Both the position numbers and the translations under genes were made by a program. Of a DNA stretch of 64,000 nucleotides, positions 23,980 through 31,923 are shown in pieces. Source of the DNA: Pokkaliibacter sp. MBI-7 (lineage in GTDB: Bacteria > Pseudomonadota > Gammaproteobacteria > Pseudomonadales > Balneatricaceae); contig NZ_JARVTG010000001.1 of NCBI RefSeq assembly GCF_029846635.1, positions 3,404,501 to 3,468,500 of the forward strand. The letters run 5' to 3'. Each line of letters starts with the position of its first letter. The first letter of the stretch is position 1. The notes under the pieces are model-generated. The model saw nothing but the letters and a program-made list of their open reading frames with translations. It did not search any database and was not told the DNA's origin.

Positions 23980-24650
23980 ACAATCTGACTGGCCAGTTTG
24001 CGTGCTTCCTGTCGGAGCAGGGTAATCCACTGCTGGCATTGCTCTTCACCAAAGCGGGTGATCAGCCCGGATAACGCCAGAGTGCCCAAAAACTGGCCGC
24101 TGCGACTGAATAGTGGCACCGCCACGGCGCCCACTTCTGCACTGCGTTCACCCTGTGAACGTGCCCATCCCTGCTGGCGGATGACCTCATCTTCGGCCAG
24201 CTCCTCACTGTAGGCCCGCAAAATCCGTCCGGCAGCGCCCTGACCCAGAGGCAGACGGATGCCCTCGTCGAGATGATGGCGCATTTCCCGCTGGGCATTT
24301 TCCCGATACAGGCAGATACGCTGTGCCCCGGCCCGCACGTAGAACGAGGCGCTTTCATTGCTGGCGTCACGCAGTGCCACCAGCACCGGGCGGATCAACG
24401 GCTCCAGACTGTTTTCCGCATCACAGGCATGGCTCAGGCGGCGAATGGCACTGCCAAGACTGAACAGACCTTTGCTGTCACGCTGGATATACCCGAACAT
24501 TTCCAGCGACTTCATCAGACGCAAAATCGTGCTTTTGTAAAATCCCGTTTGCTCGGCCAGTTCTGCCAGCGTCAGGCTGCGCCGTTGTTCACTGAAGCAG
24601 TCAAGCAGCGTCAATGCGCGCTCAACCGCCTCCACTCGATCATTTGCCAT
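23976..24650 (-). CDS. IclR-family transcriptional regulator
   Basis: A 224-residue protein. The N-terminal winged helix-turn-helix (LTLAELAEQTGFYKSTILRL, then MFGYIQRD and GLFSLG) is followed by the IclR effector domain with YVRAGAQRICLYRENAQ, GQGAAGRILRAY and the AVPLFSRSGQFLGTLALSG core. It is slightly shorter than the usual 250 residues. The stop codon TAG comes from the terminal repeat of the MITE-like element, so the natural C-terminus may have been altered. It is divergent from the TctC/CoA-transferase/lyase genes, and a dyad at 24756-24772 in the shared spacer is its likely operator. It probably represses or activates that organic-acid module. Confidence 0.9.
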   Translation of the reverse strand: MANDRVEAVERALTLLDCFSEQRRSLTLAELAEQTGFYKSTILRLMKSLEMFGYIQRDSKGLFSLGSAIRRLSHACDAENSLEPLIRPVLVALRDASNESASFYVRAGAQRICLYRENAQREMRHHLDEGIRLPLGQGAAGRILRAYSEELAEDEVIRQQGWARSQGERSAEVGAVAVPLFSRSGQFLGTLALSGLITRFGEEQCQQWITLLRQEARKLASQIV

Positions 24651-24755
24651 GGTCTGTTCCCGTACATTTCTGCGGAAAAATTATGCCTGACAGAACGCCA
24701 TTGCCGAAGCAATCCGATGTTGCGTTCTGTTCTGTTGCGCTCTATATTCTGTCTG

Positions 24756-24772
24756 AGAGAATTTAATTCTCT
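24756..24772. promoter_or_regulatory. Candidate IclR operator
   Basis: A perfect dyad AGAGAAT-TTA-ATTCTCT lies in the divergent spacer between the iclR gene and the TctC gene, about 90 bp before the latter. IclR proteins bind short palindromes of this size, so it is a plausible operator. No consensus is known for this member. Confidence 0.45.
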
Positions 24773-24861
24773 TAAATAGAACTTTGATGAGGCACCTGTA
24801 CCCTTGTCTGTCCTTTCTCAGCAGCCTGGCTGCTGTGTCGATTCTGGTGGAGATAACAACA

Positions 24862-25857
24862 ATGACTCGCCGTACCCGTTTGCTTACCTCACTCCCTCTG
24901 CTGTTACTGACTTCGGCGCTGGCCGCACCCGCCACACAGGCAGCTGAACTGCCCAAAGCGCCTGAATGTATCGCCCCGGCCAACCCCGGCGGTGGCTGGG
25001 ATTTCACCTGCCGCACGGTCGGTCAGCTGCTGTCCACTCTCAGTTACGTCAAAGGCAATGTGCAGACCGTCAATATGCCCGGTGCCAGTGGCGGGGTGGC
25101 TTACGCCAACATCGTCTCCAAACGCAACAGCGACCCGAATGTGGTGGTGGCCGCCAGTACCGCGACCACTACCCGTCTGGCGCAGGGGCAATTCCCCGGT
25201 ATGAACGCAGAGATGGTCAAGTGGGTGGGGGCACTGGGCGCGGACTACGGAGTTATTGCCGTGGGTAAAAATTCGCCCTATCAGGATCTCAAGCAACTGA
25301 TGGCCGCGCTGCAGGCTGACCCCAACTCGGTCAAGTTTGCCGGTGGCAGCGCCTCCGGTGGCTGGGATCACCTGAAAGTCTTGCTGGCGGCTAAGGCAGC
25401 CGGTGTCAGCGGGCTGGCGAAAATTAAATATCTGGCCTTTAACGGCGGTGGCGAGGCCATGACGCAGGTACTCGGTGGCCACATTGATGCCTTTACCGGT
25501 GATGTATCGGAAGTGCTGGGCTTTATGCAGTCGGGCGACCTGCGGGTGCTGGCGGTGCTGTCAGACAAACGCCTGCCTGCCCCTTATGACACGCTGCCCA
25601 CGGCTGCCGAGCAGGGGATCGACACCGTGGCGCCCAACTGGCGTGGCTTCTATATTCCCGGTGGTGTATCGGATCAGGAGTACCAGTGGTGGACGGCTAC
25701 CCTCGACAGTCTGTACGCCTCACCGGCCTGGAAGCAGACCATGGCTGAAAACGGCCTGATGCCTTTCCATAAGGTCGGTTCCGAATTCGACAGTTTCGTG
25801 AAACAGCAGATCAGCCAGATCACCGACCTGTCGAAGGAAATTGGTCTGATCAAGTAA
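24862..25857 (+). CDS. Tripartite tricarboxylate transporter substrate-binding protein (TctC/Bug family)
   Basis: A 331-residue periplasmic binding protein. The signal peptide is LLTSLPLLLLTSALAAPATQA-AE. The mature start (APECIAPANPGGGWDFTCR) is the typical Bug/TctC ligand-loop region, where a conserved Asp and main-chain atoms hold a carboxylate. Other family stretches are QFPGMNAEMVKWVGALGADYG and FTGDVSEVLGFMQSGDLRVLAVLSD. The ATG at 24862 is preceded by GGTGGAG; the 26-codon longer frame is unlikely. No TctA/TctB membrane genes are adjacent, so it is an orphan binding protein or uses a distant transporter. Followed by a CoA-transferase and a citryl-CoA-lyase-like gene, it likely captures a di- or tricarboxylate. 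Confidence 0.9.
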   Translation: MTRRTRLLTSLPLLLLTSALAAPATQAAELPKAPECIAPANPGGGWDFTCRTVGQLLSTLSYVKGNVQTVNMPGASGGVAYANIVSKRNSDPNVVVAASTATTTRLAQGQFPGMNAEMVKWVGALGADYGVIAVGKNSPYQDLKQLMAALQADPNSVKFAGGSASGGWDHLKVLLAAKAAGVSGLAKIKYLAFNGGGEAMTQVLGGHIDAFTGDVSEVLGFMQSGDLRVLAVLSDKRLPAPYDTLPTAAEQGIDTVAPNWRGFYIPGGVSDQEYQWWTATLDSLYASPAWKQTMAENGLMPFHKVGSEFDSFVKQQISQITDLSKEIGLIK

Positions 25858-25937
25858 TGTTCCTATGTGGTGTCGCCACCACAGACAGTAAAGGTGCTGT
25901 CAGCCAGTGGAATGGCTGGCAGAGCCGGAGACGTGTG

Positions 25938-27134
25938 ATGAATCCACCCCTTAAACATATTCGTGTTCTGGATCTGACCAATGTGCTGGCCGGGCCCTTT
26001 GCCTGTCATCAGCTGGCCCATATGGGCGCTGACGTGATCAAGGTCGAGGTGCCCGGCTCAGGCGATCTGGCCCGGCAGCTGGGAGCCAGTGCCGAGCTGA
26101 ATCGTGCCTTGATGGGGGTGTCCTTTCTGGCACAGAACCCCGGCAAGCGCTCGCTGACCCTCAACCTCAAGAGTGAGGCAGGTAAGGCCGTTTTCCTGCA
26201 GCTGGTAGCCAGTGCCGATGTGGTGGTGGAGAACTTCCGGCCCGGTGTGATGGAGCGGCTGGGGGTCGGCTTTGAGGTGCTGAAGCAACACAACCCACGG
26301 CTGATTTATTGTGCCATTTCGGGTTTTGGTCAGGATGGCCCCCTGCGTGATCTGCCAGCCTATGATCAGATTATTCAGGGCATGGCCGGGGTGATGAGTA
26401 TTACCGGTGCGCCAGACAATGCACCGTATCGGGTAGGCTATCCGGTGGCCGACAGTGTCGGCGGTCTGACGGCCGCTTTTGCCATTGCCAGCCAGCTGGC
26501 CAACCCTCAGCGTGAGGCAACCTTTATCGATGTCTCGATGCTGGAAGCGACCATGGCCACCATGGGCTGGGCGGTATCGAACTTTCTGGTGGCCGGGCGC
26601 GAGCCCAAGCCCATGGGCAATGACAACGTCACCGCCAGCCCGTCGGGCACTTTCCGTACGGCTGATGGGCTGCTCAACATTGCCGCCAATAAGCAGGAGC
26701 AGTTTGAGGCAGTATGTGATGTGCTGGGCTGCCCCGAGCTGAAGGCCGACGCACGCTTTGCCGAGCGTCAGGCGCGGCTGCAGCATCGTCTGCAACTGAC
26801 TGAGCTGCTGGAGCGGCGTTTGCAAACCGCATCTACCGAGCACTGGTGGCAGGCACTGAACCTGGCAGGCGTGCCTGCCGGGCCGGTGTATTCGGTACCT
26901 CAGGTGCTGGCCCACCCGCAGATTCGAGATCGCGGCATGCTGGCACAGTTCAGCGCTGTACCCGGGGTCGGGCAGGACGTCTGTGTGCTGCGCACCGGCT
27001 TCAAGGTGGACGGTCAGGCGCCTGCGGTAGCGACACCGCCACCTGCACTGGGTCAGCATACCGAGCAGATATTGCAGGAGCTGGGTTATGACAGCGCCGC
27101 CATTGCAACGCTGCGACAAACCGGCGCCTGCTGA
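25938..27134 (+). CDS. CaiB/BaiF-type (family III) CoA-transferase
   Basis: A 398-residue protein, normal for family III CoA-transferases. It shows the N-terminal VLDLTNVLAGPFACHQLAHM segment and the ADVIKVEVPGSGD motif. Asp172 in GYPVADSVGG aligns with the catalytic Asp169 of formyl-CoA transferase. The ATG at 25938 has GGAG 8 bp upstream. It is probably the activating enzyme of the module, moving CoA from a donor such as succinyl-CoA onto an imported organic acid. The next gene, a citryl-CoA-lyase-like protein, would then cleave the product. The acid is not identified by sequence; citrate or a 2-hydroxy-2-alkyl dicarboxylate is a reasonable guess. Confidence 0.9.
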   Translation: MNPPLKHIRVLDLTNVLAGPFACHQLAHMGADVIKVEVPGSGDLARQLGASAELNRALMGVSFLAQNPGKRSLTLNLKSEAGKAVFLQLVASADVVVENFRPGVMERLGVGFEVLKQHNPRLIYCAISGFGQDGPLRDLPAYDQIIQGMAGVMSITGAPDNAPYRVGYPVADSVGGLTAAFAIASQLANPQREATFIDVSMLEATMATMGWAVSNFLVAGREPKPMGNDNVTASPSGTFRTADGLLNIAANKQEQFEAVCDVLGCPELKADARFAERQARLQHRLQLTELLERRLQTASTEHWWQALNLAGVPAGPVYSVPQVLAHPQIRDRGMLAQFSAVPGVGQDVCVLRTGFKVDGQAPAVATPPPALGQHTEQILQELGYDSAAIATLRQTGAC

Positions 27135-27200
27135 GTGGCTGCACAAGATACCAATCCTGCAGCGCCGCTGGGTGCTGCACCTGAACGAGACGAGGCAAAC

Positions 27201-28025
27201 ATGGCAGACAACCTGGAAGATCAGGTCCGTGGCTGGTGGCGTACTGACATTATTGATATGGCTCCGGGCGAAATCCGTTATCACGGTTATCCCATTGAAG
27301 AGCTGATCGGACGCCTGAGCTTTACCGACATGATCTGGCTGATGCTGCGCGGTGAGCTGCCTGCGCAGGGGCAGGGACGGTTACTCGATGCGGCACTGAT
27401 GGCGGCGGTGGATCATGGCCCGCAGGCACCCAGTATTGCCATTGCCCGTATGGCCATGACCTGTGGTGTCAGTCTCAACAATGCCATGGCCTCCGCCGTC
27501 AATGTGCTGGGCGATGTGCACGGTGGCGCCGGTGAACAAGCGATGCAGCTGTACAGTGATATCGCTCTGCGCCACGGTGAGGGTACGCCACTGGCAGAGG
27601 CGACAGCGATTGAGCTGGACCGGTTTATCGAGCTGCACGGCAAGTTTATTCCCGGCTTTGGTCATCGTTTCCATCCGGTGGATCCGCGGGCCGGGCGTCT
27701 GCTGGCACTGGTGGATGAGGCGGCGGCCCGGGGCGAGGTCAGTGGTCAGTTTGCTGCCATTGGCCGCAGCATTGAACAGGTGCTGGCTGAGCGTAAGGGC
27801 AAGCGCATTCCCATGAATATCGATGGCGCCACGGCGGTGATCTACGCTGAACTGGGGTTCGCGGCACCGCTGGCCCGGGGGCTGTTCTGCCTGTCGCGCT
27901 CCGTCGGCATCCTTGCCCATGCCTGGGAGCAGGCCGGGCAGGGTGGACGCAACAAGGGGCCGATCCCCCGCCAGTTGATCTGGCAATACAGCGGCGCAGC
28001 TGAACGTCATCTGCACGATGAGTAA
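27201..28025 (+). CDS. Citryl-CoA lyase-like protein (short citrate-synthase fold)
   Basis: A 274-residue protein corresponding to a compact citrate synthase. The three catalytic positions are visible: His107 (VHGGAGEQ), His155 (GFGHRFHP) and Asp208 (NIDGATAV), in the order of citrate synthase His274/His320/Asp375. The length of about 270 residues is that of citryl-CoA lyases, not of citrate synthases (over 370), and GWWRTDIIDMAPGEIRYHGY resembles the former. I start at ATG 27201 with GAGG upstream; a GTG at 27135 immediately after the previous stop would add 22 residues. It likely splits a 3-hydroxy-3-carboxyacyl-CoA made by the preceding transferase into acetyl-CoA and a 2-oxoacid. Confidence 0.82.
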   Translation: MADNLEDQVRGWWRTDIIDMAPGEIRYHGYPIEELIGRLSFTDMIWLMLRGELPAQGQGRLLDAALMAAVDHGPQAPSIAIARMAMTCGVSLNNAMASAVNVLGDVHGGAGEQAMQLYSDIALRHGEGTPLAEATAIELDRFIELHGKFIPGFGHRFHPVDPRAGRLLALVDEAAARGEVSGQFAAIGRSIEQVLAERKGKRIPMNIDGATAVIYAELGFAAPLARGLFCLSRSVGILAHAWEQAGQGGRNKGPIPRQLIWQYSGAAERHLHDE

Positions 28026-28032
28026 ACTGAGG

Positions 28033-28057
28033 TGCTCTGCTCTGCTCTGCTCTGCTC
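28033..28057. repeat. Pentanucleotide tandem repeat (TGCTC)x5
   Basis: Five perfect copies of TGCTC are followed by a degenerate sixth. The array lies 8 bp after the lyase stop codon, in the short spacer between two convergent genes. It is non-coding by position. Confidence 0.85.
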
Positions 28058-28094
28058 TGTTCAGTGTTGAGCTGACGGTCTGGCGCGCAGTGCG

Positions 28095-29738
28095 TCAGAC
28101 CTTGAACTGCTTGACGTTGTCCAGCAGGGTCAGCGACATGCGCTGCAGATCATTGCCCGCCGTTTGCGTGCTGTCGGCAATGGCCTCCACCTGCTGGGAC
28201 AGAGCCTGAATACTGGCAATATTCTGGTCCACTTCGCGTGTCACCAGCGCCTGCTGTTTCACTGCCGAGGCAATGCTGTGGTTGCGCTCGGCCATCTGCT
28301 GAATGTCCTGCTGAACATTGCCCAGAGCATCGACGGCAGCCGTGGCCAGCTGGCTGGTTTCATTGCCCCGCTGACTGGAGGTGTCGATGGAGGCGACGGC
28401 CAGTTCCACGCTGTGGCGGATGGCGTTGACCATTTCCTCGATGGAGTGAGTTGAACTCTGGGTCTTGCTGGCCAGACTACGCACCTCATCAGCGACCACC
28501 GCAAAACCCCGCCCGGCCTCACCAGCCCGTGCGGCTTCAATGGCTGCATTGAGTGCCAGCAGATTGGTTTGCTCGGCGATGGAGCGAATGACATCCAGCA
28601 CCTTGCCGATATCCATACTTTTACTGGCCAGATCCCTGACCAGCACTGCGGTCCGGTTGATCTCCTCCAGCATGGTGCGCAGCGAATCCACCGTCGACAG
28701 CACCTTGTCGGTGGAGGCCTGTGAGGACGTCATGGCCACACGGGCCGCATCGGCACTGGCTTCGGCGTTCTCAGCAACATGTTCTATGGAGGCACTCATT
28801 TCGTTGATGGCGGTCGCAGCCTGTTTCAGCTGCTGGTTCTGACAGTCCACGGAGGTGGCACCCTGCCGGGTCGCCTGCGCCAGTGTCTCGGAGGAGTGGC
28901 TGAGTTCACTGGCAGAATGGCTGATGCTACCCACTGTTGTGCGCAGCGAAGACTGCATGGATTGCAGAGCGGTAAGCGCGGCTGCGGTTTCGTCGCGACC
29001 CCGAATCTGGAACTGATTGGTCAGGTCACCCGCGGCAATTCTCTGGGCAAAGGTGACGGCCTGACTCAGGGGAGCCGTAATACTGCGGGCAATAAGGATG
29101 CCGCACAGCATGAATATTCCTGCAATGACCGCTGCAGATATCCAGGTCATGGCAGAAAAGCTGGAAATAACCGTACGGGCCTGTTGAGTAATGGCTTTAT
29201 TCTGCGCCTCTTTCAGATCGATAAAGACATTGATGCTTTTCAGCCAGTCAACCAGCGCGGGTCGTGCCGCTGAAAGTAACAGCGTACTGGCTTCATCAAA
29301 CTGATGTGATTGTCTGAGCGTAATAACCTTGCCAATAATTGGCATGGTCTTTTGTTCGATACTTTTTATGTTATTCAGGGCATCCATTTCTTTGGGGTTG
29401 GTGCTGGCTTCCCGGCTGAACATTTCATCCAGCGGGGCGGCCGATTTTCGGTAGTCCTGTTCCAGACTGTGAATTAAGCCTAATACCGGTTCAATATCCT
29501 TATCGTCCTTCAGCAGTACCAGATCACGCAGTGCGATAGCCCGATCATGCACACTGCCTCTGAAGTTAATGGCATAGCGCTGCTTGAGGATGTTGATGTC
29601 ATTGATTTCGGCGAGAGCGGCATCGACTTTATTGATTTTTATTACCGAAAGCTCCGTCTGGATAATGAGCAGGACAACAGAAAAGATAAATACGAGCAGC
29701 AGCCGATGGCCAATATTTATATTGGAAATGAGATTCAT
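28095..29738 (-). CDS. Methyl-accepting chemotaxis protein with 4-helix-bundle sensor
   Basis: A 547-residue chemoreceptor. TM1 (LLLVFIFSVVLLII) is at residues 13-26. A periplasmic helical sensor of about 160 residues resembles the 4HB_MCP/Tar type. TM2 (AVIAGIFMLCGILIA) is near residues 202-216. A HAMP region (SITAPLSQAVTFAQRIAAGDL) follows, then the signalling domain. The conserved hairpin tip reads IRSIAEQTNLLALNAAIEAA, followed by GEAGRGFAVVADEVR. There is no C-terminal CheR pentapeptide. The sensor half and the upstream region are AT-richer than the signalling half, suggesting domain exchange. The ribosome site is weak. Ligand unknown. Confidence 0.93.
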   Translation of the reverse strand: MNLISNINIGHRLLLVFIFSVVLLIIQTELSVIKINKVDAALAEINDINILKQRYAINFRGSVHDRAIALRDLVLLKDDKDIEPVLGLIHSLEQDYRKSAAPLDEMFSREASTNPKEMDALNNIKSIEQKTMPIIGKVITLRQSHQFDEASTLLLSAARPALVDWLKSINVFIDLKEAQNKAITQQARTVISSFSAMTWISAAVIAGIFMLCGILIARSITAPLSQAVTFAQRIAAGDLTNQFQIRGRDETAAALTALQSMQSSLRTTVGSISHSASELSHSSETLAQATRQGATSVDCQNQQLKQAATAINEMSASIEHVAENAEASADAARVAMTSSQASTDKVLSTVDSLRTMLEEINRTAVLVRDLASKSMDIGKVLDVIRSIAEQTNLLALNAAIEAARAGEAGRGFAVVADEVRSLASKTQSSTHSIEEMVNAIRHSVELAVASIDTSSQRGNETSQLATAAVDALGNVQQDIQQMAERNHSIASAVKQQALVTREVDQNIASIQALSQQVEAIADSTQTAGNDLQRMSLTLLDNVKQFKV

Positions 29739-29956
29739 TCTTTGATGCCTTTGTTTCTAATAATAGATGCGAGTAATTGAAAAGCCGCACTACACCAGAA
29801 GGCATTCGTATTTTTTATATTGCCTCTGCCATATATGCCAATGCTCTTTAAACTTTGTTTACTGAACATCAGATCAGTTCCGCTGAGTTGCGGAATTTGT
29901 ATTGGCTATTAGCAGTGGCTTATTTGCTGAATGAAATGGATGACCGATTTGAATGA

Positions 29957-30007
29957 GAATTCGACCTGCCGGATTACAGGCAGATCGAATTCAGGCAGAC
30001 CGAATTC
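29957..30007. repeat. Triple copy of a 14-bp motif forming a hairpin
   Basis: GAATTCGACCTGCC (29957-29970) is followed by two inverted copies, GGCAGATCGAATTC (29979-29992) and GGCAGACCGAATTC (29994-30007). The first two form a stem with one mismatch and an 8-nt loop. It directly follows the stop codon of the minus-strand chemoreceptor at 30014 and may act as its transcript end, though no T-run is present. Confidence 0.55.
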
Positions 30008-30013
30008 AGAGTG

Positions 30014-31654
30014 TCAGGCTTTAAATCGACTTATCAGCCCGTGCAGATGGCTGATGGCAGAAGCAATATCATCGGCAGTGGCGGCGGTCTGATGTGAGGC
30101 TTCTTTCACTTCTGCCGAGGCATCACTGATGGTGACGGCACTCTGGTTGACGCTCTCTGCTGTGCTGCTTTGTTCTTCGGCAGCGGTGGCGATCTGTACG
30201 CTCATGTCGCGGATGCGGCCGATGGCATCGCTCATGGCGCGCAGCGCACTTTCTGCCCGTCCTGACGACTCGCTGGTTTGCTGTGCCTTGCTGACACCAC
30301 GCTGCATGGCCACGGCGGCATCCCGCGAGCCGTGCTGCAGATTTTCCATGATGACGCGGATTTCAGCGGTGGAGTCCTGGGTGCGCTGGGCCAGGGTACG
30401 CACCTCGTCGGCCACCACAGCAAAACCCCGCCCGGCCTCACCGGCGCGGGCGGCTTCGATAGCGGCGTTGAGGGCCAGCAGGTTGGTCTGTTCGGCGATA
30501 CCGCGAATCACCTCCAGCACTTTGTCGATATCGGTACTGGCATTGGCTACCCGCTGGATGGTGTGGCTGATGGCATCCACCTCACCGGCCAGTTCACCAA
30601 TATTGCGCACGATCACTTCCACCACTTCATAGCTGTCCTGGGTCAGGCGGTCCGTCTCGTTGGTTGCGCTGGCGGTTTCCTCGGCGTGGCGGGCCACTTC
30701 CTGAGCGGTCGCGACCATTTCGTTCATGGCGGTGGCGAGGGTGCCGGTTTCACTGGACTGGCGGTGAATACTGTGGTCGGTTCGTTTGGCCGCCTGTTGC
30801 AGCTCACCGGCCGACTGATTCAGCCGCATCGCCACCTGCCCGGTTTCCCGCACAATATCGGCGATACCAGCAGCAAAGCGATTGAAGGTGGCCGCCAGTT
30901 GCGCCAGCTCGTGCTTGCCTTCGGCAGGCAGTTGCTTGGTCAGATCACCATCGCCCTCGGCCAGTTCATGCATGGCGGCGATGGCCGTGCGTAACGGGCG
31001 ACGGATACTGCTGATCACCATGGCAGCCAGAGCAATCAGTACCAGAATGATCAGTCCGGATTGCAGCGCCAGGGCTTCCAGCTTCTCCAGTGCCGCCCGG
31101 TTAAGGTCATCAATATAGATACCGGAGCCGATCAGCCAGCCCCAGGGTTTGTACTCGCGGGCAATACCGAGTTTGGCCACCGGCTTACCGCCTTTGCTGC
31201 GCGGCCAGTGATAGCGAACCTGCGCCATGTCGCCCTGATCGACGCCCTTGAACAGCTCCTGATTAATCTTGACGCCGTTCTCATCCTGAATGTTCATCAG
31301 GTTGGTGCCGAGTTTGTCTTTGGGCAGGGTGGGGTTGATGCGCATGATGCCGGTGCGCTCGGTGACGAATATATAGTTGCCGTCGGCAAAGCGCATGGCA
31401 CTGAGGGCTTCACCGGCGAGGCGCTGGGCCTCGTCGTGGCTGAGCTTGCCGGTCTGCTCCAGCTCGGCAAAGTGGCTGACTTCCGACAGGGCACTCTGCA
31501 CCACGAAGTCGATGGAGTGGATGCGACCGGCCAGCAGGGTATCGCGGATATTCAGATAGCTCATCAGGGTGCTGGCGAGCAGGGCCAGAATGGCCAGACC
31601 GAGAATAAACCAGATGCGGGTGGCGATCATGAAGCGTTGCATTAGGGCTGTCAT
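30014..31654 (-). CDS. Methyl-accepting chemotaxis protein with single Cache sensor
   Basis: A 546-residue chemoreceptor. TM1 (IWFILGLAILALLASTLM) is near residues 14-31. The periplasmic domain is a single Cache (sCache_2) fold with DGNYIFVTERTGIMRINP, DKLGTNLMNIQDENG and KLGIAREYKPWGWLIGSGIY. TM2 (GLIILVLIALAAMVIS), a HAMP region and the signalling domain follow. The hairpin tip is VIRGIAEQTNLLALNAAIE, then GEAGRGFAVVADEVR. sCache_2 receptors often sense small carboxylates or other organic acids, so the ligand may relate to the carboxylate genes nearby, but that is inference. AGGGG lies 10 bp before the ATG. Confidence 0.94.
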   Translation of the reverse strand: MTALMQRFMIATRIWFILGLAILALLASTLMSYLNIRDTLLAGRIHSIDFVVQSALSEVSHFAELEQTGKLSHDEAQRLAGEALSAMRFADGNYIFVTERTGIMRINPTLPKDKLGTNLMNIQDENGVKINQELFKGVDQGDMAQVRYHWPRSKGGKPVAKLGIAREYKPWGWLIGSGIYIDDLNRAALEKLEALALQSGLIILVLIALAAMVISSIRRPLRTAIAAMHELAEGDGDLTKQLPAEGKHELAQLAATFNRFAAGIADIVRETGQVAMRLNQSAGELQQAAKRTDHSIHRQSSETGTLATAMNEMVATAQEVARHAEETASATNETDRLTQDSYEVVEVIVRNIGELAGEVDAISHTIQRVANASTDIDKVLEVIRGIAEQTNLLALNAAIEAARAGEAGRGFAVVADEVRTLAQRTQDSTAEIRVIMENLQHGSRDAAVAMQRGVSKAQQTSESSGRAESALRAMSDAIGRIRDMSVQIATAAEEQSSTAESVNQSAVTISDASAEVKEASHQTAATADDIASAISHLHGLISRFKA

Positions 31655-31838
31655 CGTTGTTATTCCCCTGCACTGACATGGTAAAGACGCAGCTAACCCC
31701 AGAGCGGGGTCTCTGCAGCGGCAATGGCATGTACTTATAAGTAAACAGGCTGCTGACAGAATCGCACGTCAGGAATACACCGGAAGATGCCAGTTATCGG
31801 GCGGTGACAGGGAGGGTGGTCTGGGCAGTGAAGGCAGC

Positions 31839-31864
31839 AAAAAAAGCCCCTCACAGGGAGGGGC
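31839..31864 (-). terminator. Rho-independent terminator of the DUF1302-DUF1329 transcript
   Basis: Read on the minus strand, a 7-bp stem GCCCCTC/GAGGGGC with a 5-nt loop is followed by seven T residues. It lies 60 bp downstream of the DUF1329 stop codon. Confidence 0.88.
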
Positions 31865-31923
31865 AATTCGCCATTTTACGGGACTTTCAAAGCAGGTAAT
31901 TCATTAACGCCGGTACAGACAAC

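Noticed and set aside
26058..27284. 408-residue minus-strand open frame
   Set aside because: Shadow of the CoA-transferase gene; no ribosome site and no protein-like composition.
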